From Kiritimatiellia bacterium (GTDB lineage Bacteria; Verrucomicrobiota; Kiritimatiellia; SLAD01): a stretch of DNA of 50,728 nucleotides. Location of the stretch: the NCBI GenBank assembly GCA_007125875.1, contig SLCI01000004.1, positions 1-50,728 on the forward strand, read 5' to 3'. Of this stretch, positions 25,438 to 32,133 are shown piece by piece (the stretch's first letter is position 1; each line of letters begins with the position of its first letter). The notes under the pieces are model-generated. The model worked only from the letters and a program-made list of their open reading frames with translations. It searched no databases and was not told the origin of the DNA. The translations under genes and the position numbers were made by a program.

Positions 25438-26436
25438 ATGCCAATTCGATTGGGTCGTTTCGAAATGCCCAAGCGCGTCACGAAGGACGAGGGCGAGTCC
25501 ACCGAAAATTACGGTGTATTCGTGGCCGAGCCTTTTGAGGCGGGCTACGGCCGAACTATCGGTAATTCCTTGCGTCGTGTACTGCTTTCCTCGCTGGAAG
25601 GCGCGTCCATTTCCGCCATTAAAGTGGATGGCGCATTGCACGAATTCTGCACCTTGCCGGGCACGGTAGAAGATGTCACCGACATCATCATCAATTTAAA
25701 GGGTGTACTGATCAAAATGTACTCGCGCGAGCCGCGCAAATTGACCTTGAGCGTCAAAGGGCCTGGCGAAGTGACCGCGGGTGACATCCAAACAGACGGT
25801 ACGGTTGAGATCCTGAATCCGGATCATCACATCGCGACGTTGGACGAAGACGGCAAGATCGAGGCGGAACTGGAAGTGCGGATTGGGCGCGGTTACTGCC
25901 CGGCGGAAGGCAATAAGAAAGAGAATCAGGAAATCGGTATTATTCCAATCGATTCGCTTTTCTCACCGGTTCGCCGTGTCAAGTATAGCGTCGATAACAC
26001 GCGCGTGGGGCGTCGTACCGATTTTGACAAGCTCACGTTGGAAGTCTGGACCGATGGTCGTTTGACCCCGGATGATGCGTTGACGCAGGCGGCGGCCATT
26101 TTGAAGCATCACTTGGATGTCTTTGTCAGCTACGACAAGGATCAAATCGAATTTGATCAGCAAGAAAGTCAGCGTGATGAAGAGCGCGAAGAGCTGGCGC
26201 GCAAGTTGGCCATGAGCGTCAACGAGATCGAGCTGAGTGTGCGCGCAGCCAACTGTCTCAACAATGCCAACATCGTCACGGTCGGTGAGTTGGCTCAGAA
26301 GACAGAAGCCGAGATGCTGAAGTATAGGAATTTTGGTAAGAAGTCCTTGAACGAAATCAAAGCCAAATTGGTGGAGATGGGGCTCGGGCTGGGAATGCAG
26401 TTCGAAGACGACGTGCTGCGCGGCCCCAAGAACTAA
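25438..26436 (+). CDS. rpoA: DNA-directed RNA polymerase subunit alpha
   Basis: 332 residues. The N-terminal domain shows FEAGYGRTIGNSLRRVLLSS, ISAIKVDGALHEFCTLPGTV and PVRRVKYSVDNTRVGRRTDF. The C-terminal domain at about 260-325 keeps the DNA-contacting RAANCL and the GKKSLNEIK segment, so UP-element recognition should work. It lies between rpsD and rplQ as usual, with GGGAGAG upstream. Confidence 0.98.
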   Translation: MPIRLGRFEMPKRVTKDEGESTENYGVFVAEPFEAGYGRTIGNSLRRVLLSSLEGASISAIKVDGALHEFCTLPGTVEDVTDIIINLKGVLIKMYSREPRKLTLSVKGPGEVTAGDIQTDGTVEILNPDHHIATLDEDGKIEAELEVRIGRGYCPAEGNKKENQEIGIIPIDSLFSPVRRVKYSVDNTRVGRRTDFDKLTLEVWTDGRLTPDDALTQAAAILKHHLDVFVSYDKDQIEFDQQESQRDEEREELARKLAMSVNEIELSVRAANCLNNANIVTVGELAQKTEAEMLKYRNFGKKSLNEIKAKLVEMGLGLGMQFEDDVLRGPKN

Positions 26437-26475
26437 GAACATTGGGTTTAACCTTTAGCGGACGAGAGTGGTATC

Positions 26476-26910
26476 ATGCGTCATCGTAAACGAACTATAA
26501 ATAAGTTGGGTCGCAACACGGCCCAGCGCGAAGCCCTTATGGCGAGCTTGGTATGTAACCTGATCATTGCAGGACGTATCAAAACGACATTGCCGAAGGC
26601 GAAAGCGGCTCGCCGCATGGCGGAGAAGATGGTCACGCTGGGTAAAAAGAATACCTTGGCAGCCCGTCGCCTGGCGATTTCGCGGTTGCGTCGCAAAGAG
26701 GTCGTGAAAGATCTCTTCGATCAAGTGGCACCGGCCTTTGCAGACCGTCAAGGCGGCTACACGCGAATTCTGAAGCTCGGTCAGCGCATGAGCGACAGCT
26801 CGGAGATGGCGTTGTTGGAGTGGGTGAACCACCAGCCTAAAGTTGCGACAGAGCAACCGACCAAAGTAGCAGGAAAAAGTGATAAGAAGGAAACCGACGC
26901 CGGCGAGTAA
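26476..26910 (+). CDS. rplQ: 50S ribosomal protein L17
   Basis: 144 residues. The core is MRHRKRTINKLGRNTAQREA, LMASLVCNLIIAGRIKTTLP and the end of the domain YTRILKLGQRMSDSSEMALL. About 25 charged residues follow the usual C-terminus. Last gene of the alpha block. Confidence 0.97.
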   Translation: MRHRKRTINKLGRNTAQREALMASLVCNLIIAGRIKTTLPKAKAARRMAEKMVTLGKKNTLAARRLAISRLRRKEVVKDLFDQVAPAFADRQGGYTRILKLGQRMSDSSEMALLEWVNHQPKVATEQPTKVAGKSDKKETDAGE

Positions 26911-26962
26911 ACGCGCGGAGTGGCGTCATTAATCAACAGAGAGACCAATAGGAGGTATCGCT

Positions 26963-27241
26963 ATGAGCATGACTAAGTCACAAACATTGAGCGCGTTGGC
27001 CGAGCGCACGGGATTGCAGAAGAAGGACGTTCAGTCCGTTCTGGATGAACTCACCAGCTTGGCCTATGTCGAGGCGAAGAACGGTTTTACCATCCCCGGC
27101 TTGGGTAAATTGGTGCAAGTGGATCGCGCGGCCCGTATGGGACGTAACCCGGCAACGGGCGAAACGATTCAGATTCCGGCGAAGAAAGTGGTTAAGTTCC
27201 GCATCGCCAAAGCCTGCAAGGAAGCCATTCTGGGCGCGTAA
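26963..27241 (+). CDS. HU/IHF-family DNA-binding protein
   Basis: 92 residues. N-terminal helices with SALAERTGLQKKDVQSVLDE, then the strand FTIPGLGKLVQVDRAARMGR and the beta-arm tip signature RNPATGETIQIPAKKVVKFR, whose Pro intercalates in DNA in family members. It bends and compacts DNA as a dimer. A perfect AGGAGGT at 26950-26956 precedes the ATG, suggesting high expression. It is the last gene before the strong terminator, so probably cotranscribed with the alpha block. Confidence 0.9.
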   Translation: MSMTKSQTLSALAERTGLQKKDVQSVLDELTSLAYVEAKNGFTIPGLGKLVQVDRAARMGRNPATGETIQIPAKKVVKFRIAKACKEAILGA

Positions 27242-27264
27242 GCCCTGAGCGGAGATCCTGTTTT

Positions 27265-27297
27265 GGCCTCTTCGTCTTCGGGCGAAGAGGCCTTTTT
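27265..27297 (+). terminator. Intrinsic terminator of the ribosomal supercluster
   Basis: A perfect 10-bp stem GGCCTCTTCG (27265-27274) / CGAAGAGGCC (27283-27292), 8-base loop, followed directly by TTTTT. It ends the ribosomal-protein and HU transcript. It finishes only 5 bases before the next start codon. Confidence 0.93.
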
Positions 27298-27302
27298 AGT
27301 TT

Positions 27303-28190
27303 ATGCCTGCCTTCACATGGTCCTATCCTGCCGCCCGCGCCTTTGAACTTTGTCGTCGCAAGCGCTATTGGCGCAATTACGCCGACTCCTCTGAGCGGGA
27401 CCAGGCGCGCATTTTGGGGCGTTTGATTAGCTCTCAGCAGTTGGCCGAACAGTCTGTAGTAGCCGCGGGCACGTGGTTGCGCGAGCAGGATCGCGATACG
27501 CTGACTGGTCAGGAAGCCTATGAACAGGCTGCGCGCCCCCTCTTGAATGACGTCTGGAAGAGTTCGCGCACGAAAGCATGGAAGCAGCCATCAGCAATTG
27601 GTACTTTGGGGATTTTAGAAGAGGTTCATGCGGAGCTTCATCCCGATTTCGACCCTAATTGGCCCGTCACGTTAAAGACTCAAATCCTTGAACAAATCGA
27701 GCAATTGTCGGCTCAGATGCAGCCGTTGTTTGCTGGCGTTCCGCGATCAGCCGACTGTGTGCTGGGCGAAAAACAGCAGTTTGAAATCGATCAGGTCAAG
27801 ATGCAAGTGGATCCGCATTGGGTATATCGCGAAAACGAGCGGATTCGCATACACCGCTGGGAATGCGGCCTGCCGGATCCGGCGGACCAGTATCACATGG
27901 GTCTGCTAGTGAAATGGGCGACCGCGACGTATGGCGTGTCGCCCGAAGAAGTCGATGTCATTTTCGAATACCTTGCGTTGGGACAATCGGTGACGGAATC
28001 GGATTCCACAGCATTGTTGCGAGCGGCAGAAGACTGGATGAAAGAATCATGGATGGATATGTCCGATTATCTCGAAAATGAGGATCGGCTCGAGAATCGG
28101 CCGCGGCCGAAACTGGAATGGGATATGACGCCGGACCGTGACGTTTGCAGGAACTGCTGCTATCATGCGCTCTGCAAACCAGAATGGTGA
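27303..28190 (+). CDS. Cas4/RecB-like PD-(D/E)XK family protein with Fe-S cysteines, active site degenerate
   Basis: 295 residues. The N-terminus TWSYPAARAFELCRRKRYW resembles the start of RecB/AddB/Cas4-type nucleases. Cys17 plus Cys282, Cys285 and Cys291 (C-x2-C-x5-C at the C-terminus) match the split 4Fe-4S cluster of those enzymes. The core D170 ... R-W-E-C-G (185-189) ... Q196 sits where D ... D-x-K-T-G ... Q is expected, so the second acid reads Arg and the catalytic Lys reads Glu. The GxxxH motif seems to be G39-R-L-I-S. I therefore infer a non-nuclease, possibly DNA-binding, relative. No Shine-Dalgarno is apparent other than GAAGAGG inside the terminator stem. Function unknown. Confidence 0.6.
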   Translation: MPAFTWSYPAARAFELCRRKRYWRNYADSSERDQARILGRLISSQQLAEQSVVAAGTWLREQDRDTLTGQEAYEQAARPLLNDVWKSSRTKAWKQPSAIGTLGILEEVHAELHPDFDPNWPVTLKTQILEQIEQLSAQMQPLFAGVPRSADCVLGEKQQFEIDQVKMQVDPHWVYRENERIRIHRWECGLPDPADQYHMGLLVKWATATYGVSPEEVDVIFEYLALGQSVTESDSTALLRAAEDWMKESWMDMSDYLENEDRLENRPRPKLEWDMTPDRDVCRNCCYHALCKPEW

Positions 28191-28204
28191 CCGAAGGGAT
28201 CGTA

Positions 28205-28999
28205 ATGAAGTGGACTATAGATCGTGTGTGTAAGAGCAAAGGTGAGCAGAAGATTTCTTCGCTGACTGCATATGACTACACCTCCGCCCGATGGGTCGAT
28301 GCCGCCGGCATTCAATTGATCATTGTTGGCGACTCCTTGGGTATGACCATGTTGGGCTATGACTCGACCATTCCCGTTACGCTGGATGATATGATTCATC
28401 ATTCCAAGGCAGTTATGCGGGGCGTGAAGTCTGCACTGGTGGTCGCGGACATGCCGTTTTTGTCGTATCAGGCTAGTTTAGATGAGGCCGTCGCCAATGC
28501 CGGGCGCCTGCTGAAAGAGAGTGGCGTTGATGCCGTCAAGATTGAGGGCGGTGCGTTCCGGGTTGAGACCGTGAAGCATCTGATTGCCAATGGCATTCCG
28601 GTGATGGGGCATATAGGATTGACTCCTCAAAGCGTGCGCGCCTTCGGTGGCTACAAGGTGCAAGGGAAAACCGAGGCTGCTGCGAGTCAGCTGTTGGCCG
28701 ATGCGAAAGCACTGGCGGATGCGGGCATTTTTGCGTTGGTGCTGGAAGGTATGCCGGCCACATTGGCTGCTGAAATCACGCGTTCCATAGACATTCCCAC
28801 CGTCGGCATTGGCGCCGGACCGGACTGCGATGGCCAAGTGCTGGTTATGCACGATTTGTTGGGCTTATTCCCTGAGTTTAATCCGAAGTTTGTGAAGCGC
28901 TATGCTGATCTGGGTGCAGCGATGAAGTCCGCATTCGAGGCCTACCGATCCGAGGTCGAGCAAGGCCAATTCCCTGCGCCTGAACATTGCTACAAATAG
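28205..28999 (+). CDS. panB: 3-methyl-2-oxobutanoate hydroxymethyltransferase (ketopantoate synthesis)
   Basis: First committed step of pantothenate/CoA synthesis; transfers hydroxymethyl from methylene-THF to alpha-ketoisovalerate. 264 residues, the usual length. Motifs include SLTAYDYTSARWVDAAGI, the metal-binding VGDSLGM and ADMPF, KIEGG, GHIGLTPQSVRAFGGYKVQG and VGIGAGPDCDGQVLVMHDLL. ATG 28205 is chosen because GAAGGGA lies just upstream and the family starts there; the reading frame extends further up into the previous gene. It is 14 bases after the Cas4-like gene. Confidence 0.96.
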   Translation: MKWTIDRVCKSKGEQKISSLTAYDYTSARWVDAAGIQLIIVGDSLGMTMLGYDSTIPVTLDDMIHHSKAVMRGVKSALVVADMPFLSYQASLDEAVANAGRLLKESGVDAVKIEGGAFRVETVKHLIANGIPVMGHIGLTPQSVRAFGGYKVQGKTEAAASQLLADAKALADAGIFALVLEGMPATLAAEITRSIDIPTVGIGAGPDCDGQVLVMHDLLGLFPEFNPKFVKRYADLGAAMKSAFEAYRSEVEQGQFPAPEHCYK

Positions 29000-29001
29000 T
29001 T

Positions 29002-29430
29002 ATGAGCGAGCACGCTATACTTACGTGTTCACCCGCCGAAACTCAGGCGCTCGCGGCAGAGTTTGTTACAAAGTTATCTCCGGGATCGGTGCTGGCACTG
29101 CATGGCGATTTGGGCGCGGGCAAGACGTGCTTTGTACAAGGTCTGGCGCAGGGGCTTAAGGTTCAGCAGCCGGTATCCAGTCCGACCTATACGCTGGTTA
29201 ATGAGTATCGAGGGCATCTGCCACTATTTCACATTGACCTGTATCGCCTGCAAACGGCCGATCAAGCTTTAGATTTCGGATTGGATGAATACCTCGAGGG
29301 CGATGGTATCACCGCGATTGAGTGGCCCGAGCGGGCCGCCTCGGTACTTCCGCAACAGGCGCTGCATGTCTACTTGGAACATGGCCAGCAGGAACATCAG
29401 CGTCGCATCAGGCTTCCGCATATCTTATGA
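29002..29430 (+). CDS. tsaE: tRNA t6A synthesis ATPase TsaE
   Basis: 142 residues. Walker A is GDLGAGKTC; other family motifs are SSPTYTLVNEY, HIDLYRL and ITAIEWPERA. TsaE works with TsaB and TsaD to make N6-threonylcarbamoyl-A37 in ANN-decoding tRNAs. The ATG lies 2 bases after the panB stop. Its own stop overlaps the tsaB start (ATGA), which fits their shared complex. Confidence 0.94.
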   Translation: MSEHAILTCSPAETQALAAEFVTKLSPGSVLALHGDLGAGKTCFVQGLAQGLKVQQPVSSPTYTLVNEYRGHLPLFHIDLYRLQTADQALDFGLDEYLEGDGITAIEWPERAASVLPQQALHVYLEHGQQEHQRRIRLPHIL

Positions 29431-30122
29431 TTACTTTTGCCTTAGACCTATCTTCCGAAGTTGGATCCATCGCTATGCTCGAAGATGGTCAGTTACTGGG
29501 TCAGGAGGAGTTACTGCGTGCGCAGAATCGCACCACGCCGCTGATGGAGGCTATCGATGGCTTGCGTCGATCAGTAGGTCTGGAATGGGAAGGTGTGGAC
29601 CTCTTTGCGGCTGGCAGTGGGCCCGGACGCTACGCTGGCCTGCGAGTGGCTGTAACGACGGTCCAGCACCTAGCCTTGCCTGACCAGCGGCCGGTACGTG
29701 TTGTGCCCAGTGGCGCAGCATTAGCCGTGTCCGTTGCAGCGCAATCAAGAGAGGTTGAGCGCATTTTAGTGATCGGGGATGCCCGACGCGATCGTATATG
29801 GTGCGGCGAGTTTCTGGTGATGGATCCGGTTCTTGAGCAAGTTGGCGATTGGCGGCTGATCGAGCTGGCGGATGTGCCCGCCACGTTTGCGCAATCAGCC
29901 GATCAGGGGAGAACGCACATTATTTCGTCGGAGTGGGAACGCTTGCAGCCTTTGCTAGAATCCATTGCTGCTTGGGAATCTGATCAGTGGGAGCACAGTG
30001 CTGGCTGGCCGAGCGCGGAATGGATTGCCCGCTTAGCTGAACATGAAGAGCAGGTTGGCCTGCCACGAGCACCGCTGTCACCAATCTATCTGCATCCGCC
30101 GGTGGCCAAGGCCAATCAATAA
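29427..30122 (+). CDS. tsaB: tRNA t6A synthesis scaffold TsaB
   Basis: 231 residues, ASKHA-fold partner of TsaD. MITFALDLSSEVGSIAMLED is the actin-like phosphate-1 region, and GSGPGRYAGLRVAVTTVQHL corresponds to the family signature GPGSFTGLR. The C-terminus SPIYLHPPVA is typical. An in-frame extension upstream (to 29322) lies entirely within tsaE, so ATG 29427, overlapping the tsaE stop, is preferred. tsaD is not in the window. Confidence 0.9.
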   Translation: MITFALDLSSEVGSIAMLEDGQLLGQEELLRAQNRTTPLMEAIDGLRRSVGLEWEGVDLFAAGSGPGRYAGLRVAVTTVQHLALPDQRPVRVVPSGAALAVSVAAQSREVERILVIGDARRDRIWCGEFLVMDPVLEQVGDWRLIELADVPATFAQSADQGRTHIISSEWERLQPLLESIAAWESDQWEHSAGWPSAEWIARLAEHEEQVGLPRAPLSPIYLHPPVAKANQ

Positions 30123-30147
30123 TGGGCGCCGAGGTCATTTTCATGGA

Positions 30148-30177
30148 TTGACAGCATGACCCTCCTTCCTGTTAACT
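30148..30177 (+). promoter_or_regulatory. Promoter for the 30-residue basic peptide gene
   Basis: A perfect -35 TTGACA (30148-30153) is followed after 18 bases by TTAACT (30172-30177), a weak -10. The predicted start falls at about 30184-30186, on the ATG of the peptide gene, which would make its mRNA leaderless. No Shine-Dalgarno precedes that ATG. Prediction only. Confidence 0.45.
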
Positions 30178-30185
30178 ACGCGGCC

Positions 30186-30278
30186 ATGGGACAGCAACTA
30201 AGAACACGAGTAAAACGCAAGGCGCGCACGCGCCGCAAGAAACGGCTGAAAGAGCGCGCGGCGAACAAGTCCGCGTAA
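30186..30278 (+). CDS. 30-residue, strongly basic peptide
   Basis: MGQQLRTRVKRKARTRRKKR then LKERAANKSA, with TAA at 30276-30278. Fourteen of 30 residues are Lys or Arg and there is no aromatic or Cys residue. It looks like a ribosome-associated or nucleic-acid-binding peptide. I recall similar short MGQQ-type basic proteins in PVC-group genomes but cannot confirm that here. It sits in its own unit with a consensus -35 and a terminator at 30312-30341. An in-frame ATG at 30156 would give 40 residues but overlaps the promoter. Function unknown. Confidence 0.6.
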   Translation: MGQQLRTRVKRKARTRRKKRLKERAANKSA

Positions 30279-30311
30279 CGCCTGCTTTCACGATCCTTTT
30301 CCTTCCTTTTT

Positions 30312-30341
30312 GGTCCGATGACTATATCGTCGGGCCCTTTT
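30312..30341 (+). terminator. Intrinsic terminator after the basic peptide gene
   Basis: A 10-bp stem, GGTCCGATGA (30312-30321) with TCGTCGGGCC (30327-30336), two G-U pairs, loop CTATA, followed by CTTTT. It lies 34 bases after the peptide stop codon, closing a one-gene unit. Confidence 0.75.
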
Positions 30342-30383
30342 GTGTTGCCTGTGCGCCGGATTATAGACGGGTACCAAGCTATT

Positions 30384-30418
30384 GCCCCCAGCGGGCTTGT
30401 CCCGCTGGAGCAAAAGTT
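30384..30418 (+). repeat. REP-like palindromic element, copy 1
   Basis: 35 bases holding a perfect 8-bp hairpin CCAGCGGG / CCCGCTGG (30388-30395, 30401-30408) with loop CTTGT. The same element occurs reversed at 30530-30564 with 30 of 35 bases identical. The layout resembles the REP and REPIN elements of Pseudomonas and other bacteria. I saw no further copies in the window. Confidence 0.65.
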
Positions 30419-30455
30419 TGATGAGATCCTCAGGCTCCAGGCCGGGACATTGGTC

Positions 30456-30489
30456 GGAGCGAGTCGGGCGTTTCCTCTGCACTCGCTCC
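30456..30489 (+). repeat. Central inverted repeat between the two REP-like copies
   Basis: GGAGCGAGT (30456-30464) and ACTCGCTCC (30481-30489) form a perfect 9-bp stem with a 16-base loop. Beyond one mismatch the pairing continues for about four more bases on each side. It lies midway between the two REP-like copies, so the whole 30384-30564 block could fold as a three-armed structure. Confidence 0.6.
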
Positions 30490-30529
30490 AATCATTCCAG
30501 TCGTTCTGCGAAACATGGTGCAAATCCGG

Positions 30530-30564
30530 AACTTCCGCTCCAGCGAGGCAAGCTCGCTGGGGGC
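30530..30564 (-). repeat. REP-like palindromic element, copy 2 (inverted)
   Basis: Reverse-oriented copy of 30384-30418. Its hairpin is CCAGCGAG / CTCGCTGG (30540-30547, 30553-30560). Relative to copy 1, one G-C pair of the stem has become A-T on both arms, a compensatory change that keeps the stem paired. The remaining stretch 30565-30682 shows no gene I can support. Confidence 0.65.
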
Positions 30565-30682
30565 GAAGAAGCGATTGCTCCGTCCGCTGGGTGTGGCGCG
30601 CTTCAGCCAAAAGCCGAAAACACCAACCTATGCGGTATCCCGTCCCCCCGCATCCCTTATCGTGCATCCAATTCTTTCCCGC

Positions 30683-30711
30683 GTGACATTAATCGTGTTC
30701 GGACGTATCGT
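30683..30711 (+). promoter_or_regulatory. Promoter of the receiver-thioredoxin-ruvAB operon
   Basis: GTGACA (30683-30688, 5 of 6) and TATCGT (30706-30711, 4 of 6) with a 17-base spacer. The start would be near 30718, giving a short leader that contains the ribosome-binding site GAGGAG (30725-30730), 8 bases before ATG 30739. Confidence 0.6.
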
Positions 30712-30738
30712 TCAGCAATTGGATGAGGAGATCACGGT

Positions 30739-31095
30739 ATGATTTTGGTCGCGGATGATGACAAGGTAATTACGCAGCTCCTGCGTGTGATGTTGGAGGA
30801 GGCTGGATACGACGTAGAAGTTACGCATGACGGTGAGCATGCGTACGACTTCCTGAAGCGTGAAGACTGTGCCGGAGCAATCATCGATATTCGCATGCCG
30901 GGCCTAAATGGTGCGGAATTGCTGATGCTGATGACCGCGGAGCAAATAGAGGTGCCTGTTGTTGTAACCGCGGGTTTCCCCGATTTTGATGAAGAGGAAA
31001 TGAAGCAGTTTCCCAATGTGAAGCGATACTTCCTGAAGCCGCTCTATCCTGAAGAGGTATTGGCCGCGGTCAAAGAGATCGCACCCCTCAACTAA
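30739..31095 (+). CDS. Single-domain response regulator (CheY-like receiver)
   Basis: 118 residues, a receiver with no output domain. The acidic pocket Asp6-Asp7-Asp8, the phospho-acceptor Asp50 (IIDIRMPG), Thr77 (VVVTAG) and Lys100 (FLKP) are all in place, so it should be phosphorylatable. It must act by protein contact or as a phosphorelay intermediate. No histidine kinase is in the window. It begins the operon with thioredoxin and ruvAB, 12 bases before the next start. Confidence 0.9.
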   Translation: MILVADDDKVITQLLRVMLEEAGYDVEVTHDGEHAYDFLKREDCAGAIIDIRMPGLNGAELLMLMTAEQIEVPVVVTAGFPDFDEEEMKQFPNVKRYFLKPLYPEEVLAAVKEIAPLN

Positions 31096-31107
31096 GGAAC
31101 AGTGGGG

Positions 31108-31527
31108 ATGAAGAAGGCCCTATTGTTTCTCCCGCTGGCTATTGGTCTGGTCTACTTTGTTGCGCCCGATTGGAATCGTCGCGTGCCTGAAACGGCTCAC
31201 ATGCAGGAAGTCACCACCGCGACCTTTGATCAATATGTCGGACAGGTCGAAGGATGGGTCCTCGCCGATTTTTGGGCACCATGGTGTGGCCCCTGCCGCG
31301 CGATGATGCCTGATCTCGATGCGCTCGCTGCGGAGTTCGCTGGTCAGGTTACCTTTGTGAAAATAAACATCGATGAAAACCCGGAGTTGGCAGAGCGATT
31401 TCGTGTGCAGGCGATTCCTCAAGTCTATCTGTTCCGAAATGGCGGGGTGATTGCTGGATTTAACGGTCGAGCGTCGCGCAACGATATTCGCGACTGGATT
31501 GATCAACGGGTTAAGGTGCAAGGATGA
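31108..31527 (+). CDS. Membrane-anchored or exported thioredoxin-like protein
   Basis: 139 residues. Residues 1-20 (MKKALLFLPLAIGLVYFVAP) form a signal anchor, so the thioredoxin domain faces the periplasm or cell exterior. The active site WCGPC has Cys60 and Cys63, and the cis-Pro is in AIPQVY. ATG 31108 lies 9 bases after AAGGA; an in-frame GTG at 31102 is too close. WCGPC is the reducing type, so the likely job is reduction of extracytoplasmic disulfides. Its stop overlaps ruvA (ATGA). Confidence 0.88.
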   Translation: MKKALLFLPLAIGLVYFVAPDWNRRVPETAHMQEVTTATFDQYVGQVEGWVLADFWAPWCGPCRAMMPDLDALAAEFAGQVTFVKINIDENPELAERFRVQAIPQVYLFRNGGVIAGFNGRASRNDIRDWIDQRVKVQG

Positions 31528-32123
31528 TCGCCTATTTAGAGGGCAAGATTGCTGAAAAACAGCCTGCGCGGATCATCGTCGATGTCGGTGGCGTAGGGTA
31601 TGAGGTGCTGATTCCGCTCAGTAGCTATGATCGCTTGGGTGCGCCGGGTGAAACATGCCGCGTCTTGACTCATCACTATGTGCGAGAAGACGCTCAGATT
31701 CTCTACGGCTTTTGTACCGAAGCAGAGCGTCGCATGTTTCAGCTGCTGCTGACGATCAGCGGTATTGGTCCCAAAATTGCGCTGAGCGCGCTGAGCGGGC
31801 TTTCCGTAAGAGAGCTCAAAGCCGCGGTGGCCGATCAAGACGTCAAGCGCCTCCATTCCATCTCCGGTATCGGTCGCAAGACAGCGGAGCGCATGATCAT
31901 TGAGTTGCGCGATAAGATTTCCGAGGGCGAAGCGCTGGAGGCCTTGAGCGGCACAGATGATGCGCATGCGGCTGATTTGCGCATGCGGGATAGTATCTTG
32001 GCGCTCATCCAGTTAGGGTACAAACAGGTCGAAGCCCAAAAGATGGTGCGCCTGGTGTTTGACGCAGGCGTCGGCGAAGCCCACGTAGAGGAAATTGTGC
32101 GGCGCGCCTTGACGGGATCATAA
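31524..32123 (+). CDS. ruvA: Holliday junction helicase subunit RuvA
   Basis: 199 residues. The N-terminal OB domain starts MIAYLEGKIAEKQPARIIVD. The two helix-hairpin-helix elements are at LLTISGIGPKIALSALSGL and LHSISGIGRKTAERMIIEL. The C-terminal domain III (about 150-199) contacts RuvB. RuvA tetramers hold the junction in a flat cross. It overlaps the thioredoxin gene by 4 bases. Confidence 0.97.
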   Translation: MIAYLEGKIAEKQPARIIVDVGGVGYEVLIPLSSYDRLGAPGETCRVLTHHYVREDAQILYGFCTEAERRMFQLLLTISGIGPKIALSALSGLSVRELKAAVADQDVKRLHSISGIGRKTAERMIIELRDKISEGEALEALSGTDDAHAADLRMRDSILALIQLGYKQVEAQKMVRLVFDAGVGEAHVEEIVRRALTGS

Positions 32124-32133
32124 TGGATTACCG

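Noticed and set aside
30500..30545. Possible tRNA T-arm (GGTGCAAATCC) ending in CCA
   Set aside because: The five-base T stem does not pair, and no anticodon arm or acceptor partner lies upstream at the right distance.
30318..30686. Open frames on both strands through the spacer before the response regulator
   Set aside because: They run through the terminator and REP-like hairpins, have biased composition, no plausible Shine-Dalgarno, and resemble no family.
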